DNA from: Glossina fuscipes
Lineage: Eukaryota; Arthropoda; Insecta; Diptera; Glossinidae
DNA length: 64,000 bases
Direction of reading: 5' to 3'
Assembly: GCF_014805625.2 (NCBI RefSeq)
Contig: NW_023998414.1
Location: 31,994,437 to 32,058,436 of the forward strand
A program made the translations under genes and the position numbers. This document shows, in pieces, positions 23,800-37,424 of this stretch. Numbering within the stretch: position 1 is the first letter of the stretch; every line of letters starts with the position of its first letter. A model generated the notes under the pieces. The model was given only the letters and a program-made list of their open reading frames with translations, made no database searches and had not been told where the DNA came from.

Positions 23800-24215
23800 T
23801 CTTTAGTAATTTATAGGTGATTCATATGTAGCGGTCCTAAGGGGAGAAGAGTTTCTTTGACAACTTTTTGAAAATGGAAACAAAGATTATTCAACAATAG
23901 TTCTCTGGAGGTTATTAAGCAAAAACTATTCTGGAAAAATGCGAAGAAATGACAAAATAGAAAACGGCTCCTTCGCGTGCCATATTTAATTTAAAATGAA
24001 GAGTGTAACCTGTGCAAATGTCAAAGGTAAATGTAAACTATGTGACCATAGCCAGAAAGACAGGCAGAATTTTTTAGAAAGCATTTGAATAAAAAACTTC
24101 ATTTCTTTCTTTGTGCCATCTTCGAAAAAACACTATAATGGACCATGACCAGTCATTACTTAACTTACTAAACCATTTCGCTAATACAGGTATTCATAGA
24201 ACGACTTTACAAATT
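23800..24215. other. No gene seen
   Basis: Mixed-composition DNA without long simple repeats or recognised frames. Confidence 0.5.
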
Positions 24216-24219
24216 TAGA

Positions 24220-24435
24220 TTTTATGAGGAAAGTGATGGAAAAAGTGATCCGATACGAATCATTTACCGTAGTGGTCGTCCCTGAGTTAAAAAATGTCAG
24301 TGTATCAGATTTCATCAAAATATCTCGAAAATACCAACAACCAGTAGATTGAACACCAGAAAATAAGACGGACTGACGGACAAACCAACTCAGCTCACAT
24401 ACTCTTATACCAAAAATTGTGCAGGGTGTAACACT
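24220..24435 (+). repeat. Dispersed repeat B, plus copy
   Basis: Block order: 'agtgatccgatacgaatc', 'gtcagtgtatcagatttc', 'atcaaaatatctcg', 'gattgaacaccag', GACGGACTGACGGACAAACC, then 'ttataccaaaaattgtgcag'. It aligns with copies at 9190-9450 (minus), 12210-12675 and 2895-3030. It is the clearest reference copy of this family in the window. Confidence 0.7.
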
Positions 24436-25189
24436 ATGTATATATAATAACTTATCAGAAAAACCTTGCGCACTTCTCTAGCCAACGGTACTCAAGAGGT
24501 ACACGAAATCAGCAAATGCGAACCAAAAAAATGGTTTTCCTGACAAAACGGATTTAAAACTTTATAAAGTGCTTCACGCGTGTATTCTTAACGACAATAT
24601 ATCTTTCATTATTTTTACACTGCTCTGCTTTGTCCTGGAACCATAGAACTACCGTGCTATCTCTGAATACTCTCCTTTACTCCTTTTCCTCGAACATTTC
24701 ATGCTAAAGCCTGTGTGTTTTTTCCTACACCTGCCAAACACAGAAACGCCCGTTTTACACTTAATATGTCGCGAAACGACTGTGAACTTTTCAATTTTAT
24801 ATGAATTAACATCGCTTCTAATTACTTAGCAGAAGCATTCACTCCACCTCGAATAAGTTTCAGTTGCAGGTTTAAAGGAGGACAATAACTTTCTAAAGAC
24901 ATCCGCATTAGCACACTGAAGAAATTAGAGATGAAAAATCAAAACCAATAGCTAAGATATTGAAGCGTAACTACCCAGCAAGGATTTCTAAGACGTGTCC
25001 AGTCGTCAATTGACTTTCATACAATGTAAAAATAGCATTGTAGCGTGCAATTTAAGTTTGCCATAGTTGGCTGATTTGTGATGATTCATCATCTGCCTTT
25101 TTTTTGGATTAGATGTGAATAGGATTCTGCCCTTTTTCTAAGAGAGAGCGTAGGCTCTCATTACGTTAAAGTGTCCACAACATGACTTC

Positions 25190-25640
25190 GTGGCAAGAAA
25201 AGGCCATCTGCAGGAAACTTTACTTTTCCTGCTTAATTCAAAGAATAGCGCTACTAGTACTAGCTTACCAGTGATGAACGGTTGATATATTACGATAGCC
25301 TCTGCCCAAGAAAACCATGAGGCAAACCATGAAGATCGGCCTTAAAGCTGAATATTCTTTGCGGCTTCATTTACGATGGTCAGCTGAGCGTGAGGAATTA
25401 CCGATAGTTCCAGCCTAGGAAAATTGGCATTAGGAAATGCTACCAACAGAGACTTATTCAGTTGGGACAACGAACAGGAGCAATATGCGAAAAGTCATTA
25501 CATGTTACGAAATTCTAACCCATGTATGTTATAGAACTCGCTTAAGGTATCTTCAAATTTTTCTCTCACACCATCCCTACATCTAATACTCTACATGATT
25601 CTCACATGATTTTAATTTAATCTCAAATTACTTGCACTGT
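25190..25640 (+). pseudogene. mariner transposase remnant, strongly decayed
   Basis: One frame from 25268 reads TSDERLIYYDSLCPRKP, stop, GKP, stop, then LKLNILCGFIYDGQLS. This follows the order of the mariner segment around the first catalytic Asp: (T/S)GDExWxxYD, a Lys/Arg-rich linker, then LCxWWDxxG. QPRKI...YQQRLIQL fits the next block. Near 25563-25625 the text HHPYI...SHDFNLI looks like the decayed HPPYSPDLAPSD block that holds the third Asp. The first Asp (25274-25276) is still there, but its Gly is replaced by Ser. Stops are frequent. The linker differs from the copies at 21 and 38 kb, suggesting a different mariner subfamily. Confidence 0.6.
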
Positions 25641-27351
25641 TGAAGCATTTCTTGAATTACATACATATAGTTCAAGGCTCCTCTGGTGGGACTTCCTTTG
25701 ACGAATACACCTTTGAAAAAATCCGCATATTATCTAGCATTGGGAGATTGTTAATTATTACTCTCACTTGCAGTTATCAGAGGAAACCTATCAAGCTTAT
25801 CAATGATTTATAGCAGATGCGAGAGACTCACTACGCCTGTCTGTCTGCCTTGCCTATTTATTGTAAGCCCAATTGTGTGCAAAACTAGACATATTTTGAA
25901 AGTGTGCTTTTTATTTCCATTTTATGATTCGGAAATACGTAGTGATATCGCGCTTATTAAAAAGCTACTCTTGCCCATATAATGCACTTTAAACTCCTCT
26001 CGTGCAGAAACAAGGCAAAGCTCAAGTTGTTATGTTAAACTTGTTTCTTCTGGACTCCGCTAAATGAGTCCTTTCGTGTATATAATACTAACTGCATCGA
26101 CGCATGTAGTGATTCGAACATATTACGTTCAAGGCATTTAAATATCTTCCCTTACATGGCACGTATTACGTTCACAGAAACCTCATACAATTATTTATTT
26201 ATTTTTTTTTTTTGCTATAATCGTATCCACTGAATCAACTGCTCGCACTGCTTTACAAATTTGCTTTTCTTTTCAGATGACGTTACCAAACTCATATACA
26301 AAATCGACATGAACGTCTATCGTTTTTATAGTCCATCCATCCCTCAGTCAAACCCACAGCATTCTTGTGAATCATGTCTCATATGATGAAAGTGACTCTA
26401 TTCGAAAATTTTATAGCACTTGCAAGGGTGTTAAGATTATTCAACTTACATACAAATGCCATGATTTAGGGGCATAGCCTGCTGTTGTGATCGATCATTA
26501 GTAATAAAAGAAAACGATATGTATACGAGCATTGATTTTATATTAATTTCGATCAATTTCGATCGATAGTTTGTTAAATCCTGCAAATTATGGAGAAAAA
26601 ATGCTTTGTATCTTCTGATGTCTCTGCGATATTCTTCAAAACACGGCTAAAACTCAATTCGAGAAGCATAAGCCGAACCATCCATTTCTATTTTAGTTGT
26701 ACCCAACCAGCTTAGGAACCTCTCAGAGAATTATTCGACACAGTTTGTTTAAATTTTGGCCATGGAATGGACATTTGCTTGTTACGAACACAAAGATGAG
26801 CTTTTCCTTCTCTCGAAACAAGAGAATGCGGTAAATACAAAACAAAAAAAAGAAGAAAACTTTAAATAAGAGACAAGGCAGGCAACCTTTTGAGAAGAAC
26901 TCTCTTAAATTGCTAGTAAAATCTGGCGTAGTTCATTCTCGAGCCTACTTTAAAAGGAGACCATTTGAGACCTGATAGTTAGGGAAGAAATGCGCTTTGC
27001 TCTTGACAAACCCCAGTTAAAATTTAATATATATTTTTGTATAATATATTTACGCGTAAGGTGTATGTATGTATGTCGGAAATTCGTTCCAAGAAGAATA
27101 CAGTTTTTTTTTTTTTTTTTATTTATTTATTATAAAAATTAGTTTTCAGTTGAAAAACAAATGTTTCTTTTCTTTATTTCATATTTTCGTGTATGTATGG
27201 TAAAGATTCAGCTTTCAAAATATTCCCACACTTCATCAGTCTCAACTTCTGTGTATGCTTCTCTTTCGCCAAAAGTATATTTGTTCTGACTATTCAAGTC
27301 AGCAAAAATATTAGTGAACATAATATCCTTTCATATTATTATAGTTGTTTT

Positions 27352-27356
<5 letters not shown>

Positions 27357-27389
<33 letters not shown>

Positions 27390-27392
27390 GCT

Positions 27393-27437
<45 letters not shown>

Positions 27438-27438
27438 T
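27357..27438. repeat. Compound (CATA)-(TA)-(CA)-(TA) microsatellite
   Basis: Successive TA, CA and TA runs over about 80 bases. Confidence 0.95.
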
Positions 27439-27593
27439 TGTTTTTTTTATATTTATGATGGTGATGATGATGACGATGGTTGATCCTTTTTTTTCTTTTT
27501 TTTTCTTCTCTTGGTCGTTTCTTAACTTTTTATATGGTTTTCGCTACAGTTTATAATGAATTTAAAACAAGTTCATCATGTTTTCTCATTTAG

Positions 27594-27597
<4 letters not shown>

Positions 27598-27634
<37 letters not shown>
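27598..27634. repeat. poly(A) tract, 37 bases
   Basis: Uninterrupted A run, one of the two longest in the window. No AATAAA within 30 bases upstream and no recognised element body, so a retroposon origin is only a possibility. Confidence 0.9.
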
Positions 27635-27636
<2 letters not shown>

Positions 27637-27833
27637 AATGATAGAAACAAAGGAAGACAGAAACAAAACGCTTTGTAGTTTACCGCCTATTTGATTTTTA
27701 ATAGCTGTGATAGGTGCCGGTGGAATCTGTTCTCTGCTATTTAAAGATTCGTAATATGGTTTGGTTTTCTTTTAAGCTTAACATGTAAAAAAATATATCC
27801 ATTGGTTGGTTGTTTTCAATTTTATTTTCTTTT

Positions 27834-27894
<61 letters not shown>
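27834..27894. repeat. (TC)n-(TA)n compound microsatellite
   Basis: About 25 bases of TC followed directly by about 36 bases of TA. Confidence 0.95.
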
Positions 27895-27896
<2 letters not shown>

Positions 27897-29269
27897 GTTT
27901 AAGATTTTGTTAATTAAACGAAACTAATATGCTGGCGCCACAGATCTCTTTTTCTTTTCTCCTTTTGCTTATTATTAATTTTCATGCCCTCTAAATCAAT
28001 TGAAATAATTCTATTCATCATTTACGTTTTATTATATACTCACTAAAACTAGTTAAGCTTTAAAGAAGAACTTTCCACCTGTCCATTCATTGCATATTTA
28101 AAGAAATGCATTCTTGTATCAATTTAATTATAATTGTTTCCTGTTTGTTTGATTGTGCGCAAAGTCCCAAAAAAAAAAAAAAAAAAAAAACAAATTTTTA
28201 ATAAACGCATAGAGTAGTAGATAAAAATAGGAAGGATACTTACTTTTTAAACTTATGTGAACTTTTACAGAGCAACAAAAACAATTGTTCAAAGGATTTG
28301 TCGACAAACTCTATCCCTACTTACTTGATCCACCAATTTGTTTATTCTATCCCTTGCGATTATTACTATAACTTATTAATCGATATTAAAAAAACATTCC
28401 GAACTCGTGAAAATTTGCAAAACGGATGAGAGCTGCTGCCAATCACTTTTACATTTTTACTTTAATTGCAAGTAATTCTGCAATTGTTTTACATAATATT
28501 GAAGAAGGATGACTTTTTTACTCGATAAACTGAGATTTTCCTTAAAATTATTTACATTTATTTCATTCAATTAGCTTAAAATTTGCTTTTATTCTTAAGA
28601 AATTTATTATTATTCTTGCGGAAAGGATATCAGGCTCCATTCGCAGCTTCTTTATATTCAATTAAATTAAGCCGAGTTGAACATTGTTATCGGGCAAGGT
28701 CAACCTTTAGATACTCTACATCACTTCGCCTAGTTCGTATAGTTATTTGGTCGCTTTGATAATAATACATCAAAAATTACACATCACTTTCCTGTAAAGG
28801 CACACATTTTACGAATGCCCGCCTAATCGAGTGCACTAAACGTAATCCAAATCTAGCAAACTTGACTTACTTCCCAGGAAATTTATTTATTTTTTTTTTT
28901 TTTTTCATTTCTCGTCATGAAAAATTGAAGAAATTGTAGTTTCTCTTCATATGCGGGCTTGTTTTTCATAATAACCCATATATATGTTAGGGTCAAGAAA
29001 AATAGACCGATGTGATCCAAACTCCCTATCGTTAAGTTTTTTATTTATTTCGCTACTATACGCCAATCTTCAGGATGAAATTTTGTATTGGAGTACGGTT
29101 CAAGAACATAAACAAATAAAACATTAACCATTAGGGCCTTTTGTTATATAAACGTTAAACATTTCTTGTGAATCCTTGTAAACGATGGTATCCGAAAAAT
29201 CGACTTACGTGGCCCTAATTTGGTAGGGTTTCAATTTTGCCATATGCAGTTTTCGTAAGAACAGTGGAC

Positions 29270-29400
29270 GAGCGAGAGGTCGCTCAAAAAATTTGAACAA
29301 TGAAAATCTATAAAGGGCATATAAGGGACTGACAGACAGACGGACGGACAGACGGGCAGACAGGGTCAAAATTTAAAAAAAATTGATTTGAATCAATCTA
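29270..29400 (+). repeat. GACGGAC-type dispersed repeat fragment
   Basis: It contains 'gactgacagacagacgg' running on as GACGGACAGACGGGCAGACAG at about 29327-29360. The GACGGAC-type core occurs in both repeat families here. Flanks were not aligned confidently. Confidence 0.5.
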
Positions 29401-29936
29401 AGCATTTTCTGATTGTGGAAAGGCAGCAAATATATGCCTTCCATGACGATATTAGGTGTCAGATTTAAGCAAACATCTATCATTCGATATCGACCGATAT
29501 CACTTGAACGATCCACAACAGTTGTTTTCTATTTTGCGATTATGGCTAATAAATTTTCTTCTTCCCGTTTCATTGGTCGGTGTCTGATATTGGACCGGCA
29601 TAGGAAAAGCATTAAAAAAAAAGTATTTTGTCTACAACGATAACAATAACAAAATTGTCATGGAGCTACATCGCCCGAAATTGATAAAAGTCAATTGACT
29701 TTTTTGCAAAATTTTGTGATTAGGAAGGGAAAGCCGTCCGATAAAATCTTGGGGTATTTTTCACTTTTAAACTAATCATGCTTTTGCATGTTTGCGATAG
29801 CTTAGGGGTTCGCTTGCAATTTTGTTCTGCAGTGGTTGTGGGTGTGCCTCTGTGCTAGTTGTGTACATGCATTTTTTCTGTTTTTGTTTCTTCTTTTTTT
29901 TTTTTCTCCTCATTTATTTGTACATGAATTATTATT

Positions 29937-29969
29937 TAATTATTATTATTATTATTATTATTATTATTT
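29937..29969. repeat. (TTA)n microsatellite
   Basis: About ten TTA units, followed by T-rich DNA. Confidence 0.9.
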
Positions 29970-30828
29970 TTTCTTTATTTTTTCTTTACTTCTTCGTCTT
30001 ATATACTTTATGCTTGTTTTTAATATTAATTACTAGCAGATTTACTTTCAAGAGTCAATTGAATGCGACTGTTAATTTGTCTTAGTTGAGTTGCGTGTGT
30101 AAATAAATAAAATAAAAAAAAAAAGTATAAAAAAAAAGCCTCGATAAATATTATTTCTTATATCGAAATTCCGTAGCTCTCAAGTATCGTAACGAAAATC
30201 AGCGCAAAACGAGACCTAAATATGGTTTCGGGCGGTATTTTAAGGCGGACGCAAGGATAACCATGTAGGATTGTGCAAATGAAAATTCGAATTTTTGTTG
30301 TAAACTGTAAAAGGACTAAAACTCATTTTTAACATTAACTACAGTTTGACAATAAATTCCCTTTGCTACCTTTAAGTCTTGCCTAATAAACGATTGTGTC
30401 ACTGTCCGGTGCCCTCTCTAACTTTAGCAATGTTAAGTAATCACAAAAACTTAATTATTGTAAGCTGCGAGGAATGCATTAATGGACCGACTTTAGACTT
30501 CCCGAAAACTTCTCTGATTGCTTGATGGGTGTCTTTCTACGAGCTTCTCAATTAGTCAAATGTAAATGTTTTCATATTAGCTTAAACAAATAACTTAAGC
30601 AACATAAGGATAAACCGCTGTATACAGTGTTATCAAATATACATACGGTACAGGTGTATGCATTTATTGCGCTCTGTGTCTCTCGTACATTTTTGTGAAA
30701 CAAAGCAGTTTTGTTACTTAGTTTTCTTTCATTTTACGCAAATCCACAGTTAAAGCTTAATAGCAACAACAACAACTATACCTACCATATGTATACTATA
30801 TATACGTTATTTGAAGTCCAGCGTTAGC

Positions 30829-30884
<56 letters not shown>

Positions 30885-30885
30885 T
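30829..30885. repeat. (TA)n-(CA)n compound microsatellite
   Basis: About 40 bases of TA then about 14 of CA. Confidence 0.95.
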
Positions 30886-31029
30886 TATAAAATATTCTTG
30901 TGCACTGCGCTGCATGGTTTTGTAGGCGAAACTCGTAAAAGTCTAGACGTGATTGTATCACGATTTCTATCACCATTTTTTGCTGAAAATAAAAAAAAAC
31001 TAAAAAAAAAAAATAAATAACCATCACCG

Positions 31030-31059
31030 TCATCATCATCATCATCATCATCATCATCA
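31030..31059. repeat. (ATC)n microsatellite
   Basis: About ten perfect CAT/ATC units; the reverse frame is poly-Met and not a gene. Confidence 0.95.
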
Positions 31060-31667
31060 ACAAGGTACTCTTATGCTCGAGTCTTTTTTTCCTTTTCATA
31101 AAAATTTAACTAAAATATGTTTTTTTTTTTTTTTTGTATTGATTTTTAACTTTCCTCTCTGCCATTTTATTATGCCTCACCATTTTCCTAACGCTTTTTC
31201 TTTCATTTAACATTTTCTAAGCAATTAAGTCAAGTTGTCAAACATAACCTAAAAATTCTAAGAAGTCGCAGTGCAAAATTTCGATCAATTTCGAGCAAAT
31301 TTTCTCACTTACCCTACTACAGCATATCTAACAAACTATGAATGGATAATCATATGCTCTTTTATGTATAATCTCTCAAGCAAATGCTTGATTGTAATGA
31401 TATATATAAATTGTACAAATTACAAAGTAACATATCTAAAGCACGCATATACATATGCACTTACATAAATGCAAGTTAATTAACTAATTCAATTAACCGA
31501 ATATATACAATGACGAAACAAGATATTCAATGTAAAATACAAGACAATAGTGATGTATGGTAATAGAAATATTATTAATGGCTAAACTATAATAAAGAAG
31601 AATAGATATAGAATTTTTAAATTATAACATATATATATCTATAATAATATTATAAAATATACATATA

Positions 31668-31767
31668 NNNNNNNNNNNNNNNNNNNNNNNNNNNNNNNNN
31701 NNNNNNNNNNNNNNNNNNNNNNNNNNNNNNNNNNNNNNNNNNNNNNNNNNNNNNNNNNNNNNNNNNN
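31668..31767. other. Assembly gap, exactly 100 N
   Basis: One hundred N, with ATATAT on both edges. A round 100 usually marks a gap of unknown size. Sequence order across it is therefore less certain than elsewhere. Confidence 0.99.
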
Positions 31768-34006
31768 TATATATATATTGAATAAATCTTTTAAAGATGA
31801 TTTAAAGATCAAGTTGAACAATTTTAGATACCTTTCGATATTTCAGATGAAATTGTCAAGCCATTATTCGGACCTCATCCACTGGTCTGACAAATAGGCG
31901 AGTATCCGGACAAAGTAAACTGAATTGATTGCCTCGTTCGAATTTACAGTCAACGGATGCGTTTATTAACGCATCCTTGCAAATGTCCGAAACGAACGGA
32001 GTAATCGGGCTCCCAGCGTCTTTACATGATTTTCTAAGATATTACCACTAAATGATAGAAAACAAGCTGGGCTTAAATCCATGACCCATCCATGGCCATT
32101 ATAGACGTTAAATGAAAATTGAAGGCATTATTACTTTGTTAGTTACGTAGACTTGTTTGGACCATCTATGTGTACATATGTCCAGTAAGCTTTAGATTAT
32201 TGACATGAATTCTTTCAATGAAACCAAGCTTTCAATTAAATAGTGGCACATGTATCACCTATATGCTAGCCAGATGCTATTCTAATAGCAAACACCTAAA
32301 GGCATGGTCTCTACTACTTACGTATAGTTAACCATAGTTAACTTATCCAGAGAGTTATAAACTTGATATAAAATACTTAAAATTAACTGAAAAGGTACAA
32401 AGAAATTATATAAGATAAGATACTCTATAGTAGTATTGTAGTTCTAAGCAAATACGTTGGAAAGAGTGCAGTGGCACATTAACTAACACATAAATCAAGA
32501 ACACAAGATACATCTAAGTAACAATATGCTGCACTTAGCACAGCCCGAGAATAGACGAGCTATGTTCATACGCTTTATAGGTCAGCAGGTCAAAAGATGA
32601 GCCGAGATATAAATAATCGCACAGGATTAAGGTAAACTCACTACTCCTTTTAATCGTAAAACCTGACATTTCCTATTCGATTTCCATGCGTAACGTGCAT
32701 TAGCAAGCATCACTTGTAAATACAATAAAAGACCAAAGCTTGCTCACACACTACACATTTCTAATAATATTTTGTGTACAAGTTAAAGGGAACGATATAC
32801 ATAAGATATTCAGTAGTGCGAGTTCTACGTATATGTAAAATTTTCCTTTAGTAATTAACCGGCTGTTAACTGATGCGACTTAAATTTTAATTGAGTAAAG
32901 AATTAATTAAGAGAACAGCAGCACATCTCTCTTGGTAGATGGGAGATGGGAGATGGGGAGTTTTGCGCATTCAAGTCAACGCGGGTAACAATTCATTTTG
33001 TGGTCATCATTGCTTTATTACAATGACGAAAAGGAAAATTTGATTTTTTTCAGTTGATCATTTTAGGCGGTCTCGAATACCTATCTACCTCTGTGCCTTA
33101 TAAGTTTCCAATACATTTCGGATGGATGTAAAAGCATTTTTTTTAACCTTAGATTCGTTCATAATCACTCTTCATGTTTACGACTGTTTTTTGCTAGAAA
33201 TAAATATATATATATATAAAAAAGTGGGTCGTTGTAATCATCGTCGACGTTATTCTTTCCATACACTATGTTATGTTATTTTAAAGATATTGTAAAAAAG
33301 TCAAATGCAAAAAATGAAAATTATTAAATTTAGAAATGAGGTTTCGAAAGAACTCTAACGCTCCAACTTTCAAGCACACATCTGGGCTTTAATGGACTTT
33401 AAGGGATCATTTAAGTCAATAAAAAAAAAAAATTACATTCGTTAAAAACCTAAAACCTCGTATTATTCTTATGCCTTAAAAGGACAGACAATCTTCTCTA
33501 AAAATTTCTTTAAAAATATACGAAACCTTGTGTGAGTTTACATAGACCTATTTTTAAATTTGGCAAAGCAAACAGTTTACCAGATTGTCTATTGTGTAAT
33601 TGCTGCATTTATAATCTGACATAATCCTATAATATCTTTCTATTATATAAGACAATGTTATTTTTTCGATTATTGAAGGAATCCATAAAAATCCATAGAT
33701 TGCTCCCTTTTATTAATTATAGATAGGAAAAAAAAAAAAAAAAGAGAGAGAAAGAGTGTGTGTGTGTGACAAGGATGAAGGAAACAAGACGAAATACTTC
33801 ATACATTTTTTTTCTTTGAAACGTCGTGATTTTCTTTGTTTAAATAAGTAGCAGAGCACTTTAAACTTAGTAAACATATTAGAAACGAAAATAGAATTCG
33901 TTGTCCACACCTTGTTATAATACGAAATTAATGACTGCATTAGATAAATTAACTTAAATGAACATAGATAGATACAAGGGAAATAAATCAAAAATTCAAC
34001 GAAGAG

Positions 34007-34041
34007 AACTAACTAACCAACTAACTAACTAACTAACTAAT
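34007..34041. repeat. (AACT)n microsatellite
   Basis: Eight or so AACT units with one AACC variant. Confidence 0.9.
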
Positions 34042-34256
34042 ATAGACGATATAGGACGTTATTCAAATGTACATACTGACTGACACCCATATGCCCTAAC
34101 TCGTTAACTATACACACACAACAAGACATATTAAAAGGAACAAACTATGCTGATAATAAATGTGTTAAAAAGTGTCACAAAAGCCATTAAAACTATTTGA
34201 CTACCGGTATAGATTGTATACAGACAAATAGATAACTATAGACACATACGTACATA

Positions 34257-34257
<1 letters not shown>

Positions 34258-34303
<46 letters not shown>

Positions 34304-34312
34304 ACATACACG
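34258..34312. repeat. (CA)n microsatellite
   Basis: About 40 uninterrupted bases of CA, then TACACA variants. Confidence 0.95.
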
Positions 34313-36504
34313 TGCCCACCTATACAAACGACTGTGACGGCTGTCTGACGTGCCTTGGCTTAAAACATTTAAAAATGTATTAGCTGCGAGGAATTATTTT
34401 AGGTGCTTGGTGACACCGCTCAAGAAAAAAAAAAAAAAAAATCAACCAAAGTCGAAGTCTTAATAATAATAAATTAATTTGTAAATATGTAATCGAATCG
34501 AATGTATCGTTGTAAAGTGCAACTTGCTTTAACGATAAGTAGGTTAGGGAGAACGAAAAAGAGCAAACACTAATAACACTAATAGCTGCCTTCTCGAAGC
34601 GGCGGTTGGTGCTAATTTATATTTGACGTGTTTCTTACGCTTGAGGTTATTCCTTCTGTGATCTATTACCACGCGCTGTCATTTCATAACATTAGTCTAT
34701 CGACCGTCTGTCTCTATAACCAATAAATTGCTGGCCAAGGGTGGCTCACGAATCCAATCATAATTATGTGATTTTCATGCTTTTGTTAACTAAATCTCAT
34801 CCAAATCGGTCGACCGAGAGCAGCCAATGTCGTGCTTTATTTGTTTGCTATTATACTGTTTGGCGTGTTATGTTTTCCTTTCCTTAAAATATTTTCAATT
34901 AACTTATTACTAGTTTTGTTAATGCACTTAAGGTTTGCAATTTTTTTATTTATTTTTTTATTTTTTTATTATTTTTTTTTTTTTTTTATTCAACTCGATT
35001 AAATGATTATGACTCTCATGGAAAAGTCAATGCTCATCGAATTGTGTTCTTTCCTTAATTATTGTACATAACATATATACGCTTCCGGCTATTTGCACAC
35101 ATTTAAAAACGCTTTTATAGGCAAGAGAGTATGAGAGAAAATTTCCCTTATTTATATTTTCAACCGAATACAACAACATTGTGTGCCGTCATACCTCCGT
35201 ATGAATTTCAAATTTAATAAATTTTACATGACATTGAAAGGTTACCTGGAGCCATTGTTGTAGCCACATTAGTTATTCCACTTTTAATGCGTATAGAACA
35301 TTTTGTTAAAAGGTGACAATTAATTTGTCAATAATAATATTTTTAATGTATTTCATATTTGATATCCTTTGTATAGGCTTTGCATGCTAACTTTAATACA
35401 TCACTTGTGACATTCATAACAAACGAATTCGAATACGTACGTTTGACATGACGATGATTTCGAAAATAAAATGTAAAATTCAGGTCCGTTTGCTGATTTG
35501 CTTATGCCATCACGCAAAATAGCAAAAAAATAGTTAACAATGGTGATTGGATCATAAATTGAACGAATAAGGCATCAATGTGAATAGGTACCGCGTCCTT
35601 AAATGATGAAGAATATTATATATAGCGGCTAAAATGATAGACGTTTACCTCCGCAGGTGCTACGTACTCCATTAGGTTCACATCACCATTAGATGAATGA
35701 AGTGAAGAGGCTTACATGAGTATATCGGTCATCGTTGCACTAACAGAAGAGATGAAGCCCTACTAAGTGCTTTCACAAACCCAGACGTAATACTACAAAA
35801 CAATCGATAAAAATATAGATTTGCAAATAATGCCTCGAGATCAAAAATAACACCTCTATGTCTCTAATGCTCTTGTACACTACTGCCCTCGACACGTGAG
35901 AGACATGAGTACATGTATAGCGACAACCATACGATAATTAAGCATGTATCACCGGCTGCTCGTTTATCAAGCCCGATCAAAATAACCGATAGGCTGAATA
36001 AGGAGCTTTTTAAGCTACTGACAGATGAATGTTCCATCCTTCCTAGAGACATTAAAGAACAAGCCAAAAGTTGATGAAACACATAAATATGGCTTGCGTT
36101 GCAACCATGGCCTAACGGACAGACTGTCCAAAGCATGTACTGCCCATTGGCAGAATAGACAGACTTTACAACAAAAGAGAATAGATGTCTAACAGAAAAT
36201 TACAATTCAATTTTATCGGCCCTAGCTAGCTGGCAGATGTAGGGAACAGTACTGAAGTACACGCAAAACTTTGAAATTAGCTATAAAGTAAAAGAAAAAT
36301 AAATGTTCGAAACCATTATGTGATGATGTGAAGTCAAATGTAGGGACCGGATCAGCAGTCAGTCAGCTCAAGTGCATTAAGTAGGAAATACCATTGTTTT
36401 CGAAGTCCCTGAGAGTGGTAGTTGAAAGAGTATTTTAAAAGCACGATATCCCTAACACATGCACAAATAGCGTAACACCTTTTCAGCGGCAAAGCTCTGC
36501 ATCT

Positions 36505-37400
36505 TACAAACAACAAAGCACCAGGGCCTAATTGCATTCCTAACGAACATATGCCATGACATAACATATGTAACCGGTTCTGAACATTCATAATAATGAC
36601 CTCTATGCTGGAGTATTTTCGAGGATATTTGAAGGGAAAAATTTGATCTTCCTACTAAAACCCAACAAGCCAGAAAATATACGGAAATAACCTGGTTGGG
36701 AACGCACTTGGAAAGATCATTTGCTGAAGGATTGTATCGAGCAAATAAATGGGATATCGAATAATCAGTACGGGTTTTGAAGACGACGATCGTTCGTTGA
36801 CGCCATCTTTCATGTGAAAACTTTCGACGAAAACGCGGTAGAAGGTACCTGATGAGAAAACGGTATCAAAAAATACTCATCACTAGCGTAAAACGCATAT
36901 AAAAATTGCGTTCAACTTCTCTAACTGGACAGACATCATGCAGGTACTACCAGTTCTACATTTACCGCCATATCTGATGGTAATTATGAGGAGCGGATAC
37001 AATGCTGCTCTACAAAGCACAAGTGGGCATTAATATACACCACATGACTGCCGGTGCACCACACATATTCACTCTTGAACCACTTCTATAAAATATATAT
37101 TATATGAGGAAAGATTAGTATTACCAGGACGCCAAGTTGTGGATATGATAGGGTATGTTGACGATGTCGTTACTGCTGTTGTAGCAAAGGAACTACGACA
37201 AATACCAGATAATGAGCCGAGACTGACGAATGATGTTAAAAGATGGTTCACAAGCAAAGGACTCTGCCTGGCCCTGCAAAGGATCGAATCTATCTTACTG
37301 ACCAACGAAAGGAGAAGAATGGATAGCCATTGCTCGTCAAATATATCGCATCAATTTTGAATGTCTACATATAATTACTCAGGCGTACGACTTTTCAAAT
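36505..37400 (+). pseudogene. R1/LOA-like non-LTR reverse transcriptase remnant
   Basis: RT motifs occur in the right order with broken frames. NNKAPGPNCIPNE lies at 36509-36547. FLLKPNKPEN is at about 36649-36678. NQYGF, a stop, then RRRSFVDAIFHV (36764 on, one frame) is the NQYGFRxGRSTVDA block. AFNFSNWTDIMQ lies near 36908 and PPYLMVIMRSGY after it. TAGAP at 37047-37061, followed by LEPLL-stop-NIYYM, is the TAGVPQGSxLGPLLWN block. The catalytic YVDD box is at 37154-37165, followed by VVTAVVAKEL and W-x4-GLCLALQRIES. The last 74 codons (37139-37360) are open. The endonuclease and C-terminal knuckle are missing. Spacing and motif text fit the R1/LOA/Jockey group. Stops at 36557, 36778 and 37089 show it is dead. 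Confidence 0.9.
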
Positions 37401-37424
37401 AAAAAAGCGTTACACGGAGGAATC

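Larger units (their letters stand above)
25660..29265. other. No gene seen; microsatellites and poly(A)
   Basis: AT-rich DNA containing the tracts at 27357-27438, 27598-27634 and 27834-27894, poly(A) at about 28169-28190 and poly(T) near 28889-28905. No frame with a recognised domain. Confidence 0.6.
29400..31667. other. No gene seen; microsatellites
   Basis: It includes (TTA)n at 29937-29969, (TA)n-(CA)n at 30829-30885, (ATC)n at 31030-31059 and poly(T) at about 31120-31135. Frames are short and repeat-driven. Confidence 0.6.
31768..36500. other. No gene seen
   Basis: Mostly non-repetitive AT-rich DNA to 34 kb, then microsatellites and T-rich low complexity near 34940-34990. An open stretch around 35870-36070 has no recognised domain. 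The 36080-36500 part could be 5' sequence of the element that follows, but I could not match it. Confidence 0.5.

Noticed and set aside
29822..30085. Phe/Ile-rich frame resembling membrane helices
   Set aside because: Driven by T-rich DNA and a (TTA)n repeat.
31639..31821. Open frame across the N block
   Set aside because: It consists mostly of undefined residues from the assembly gap.
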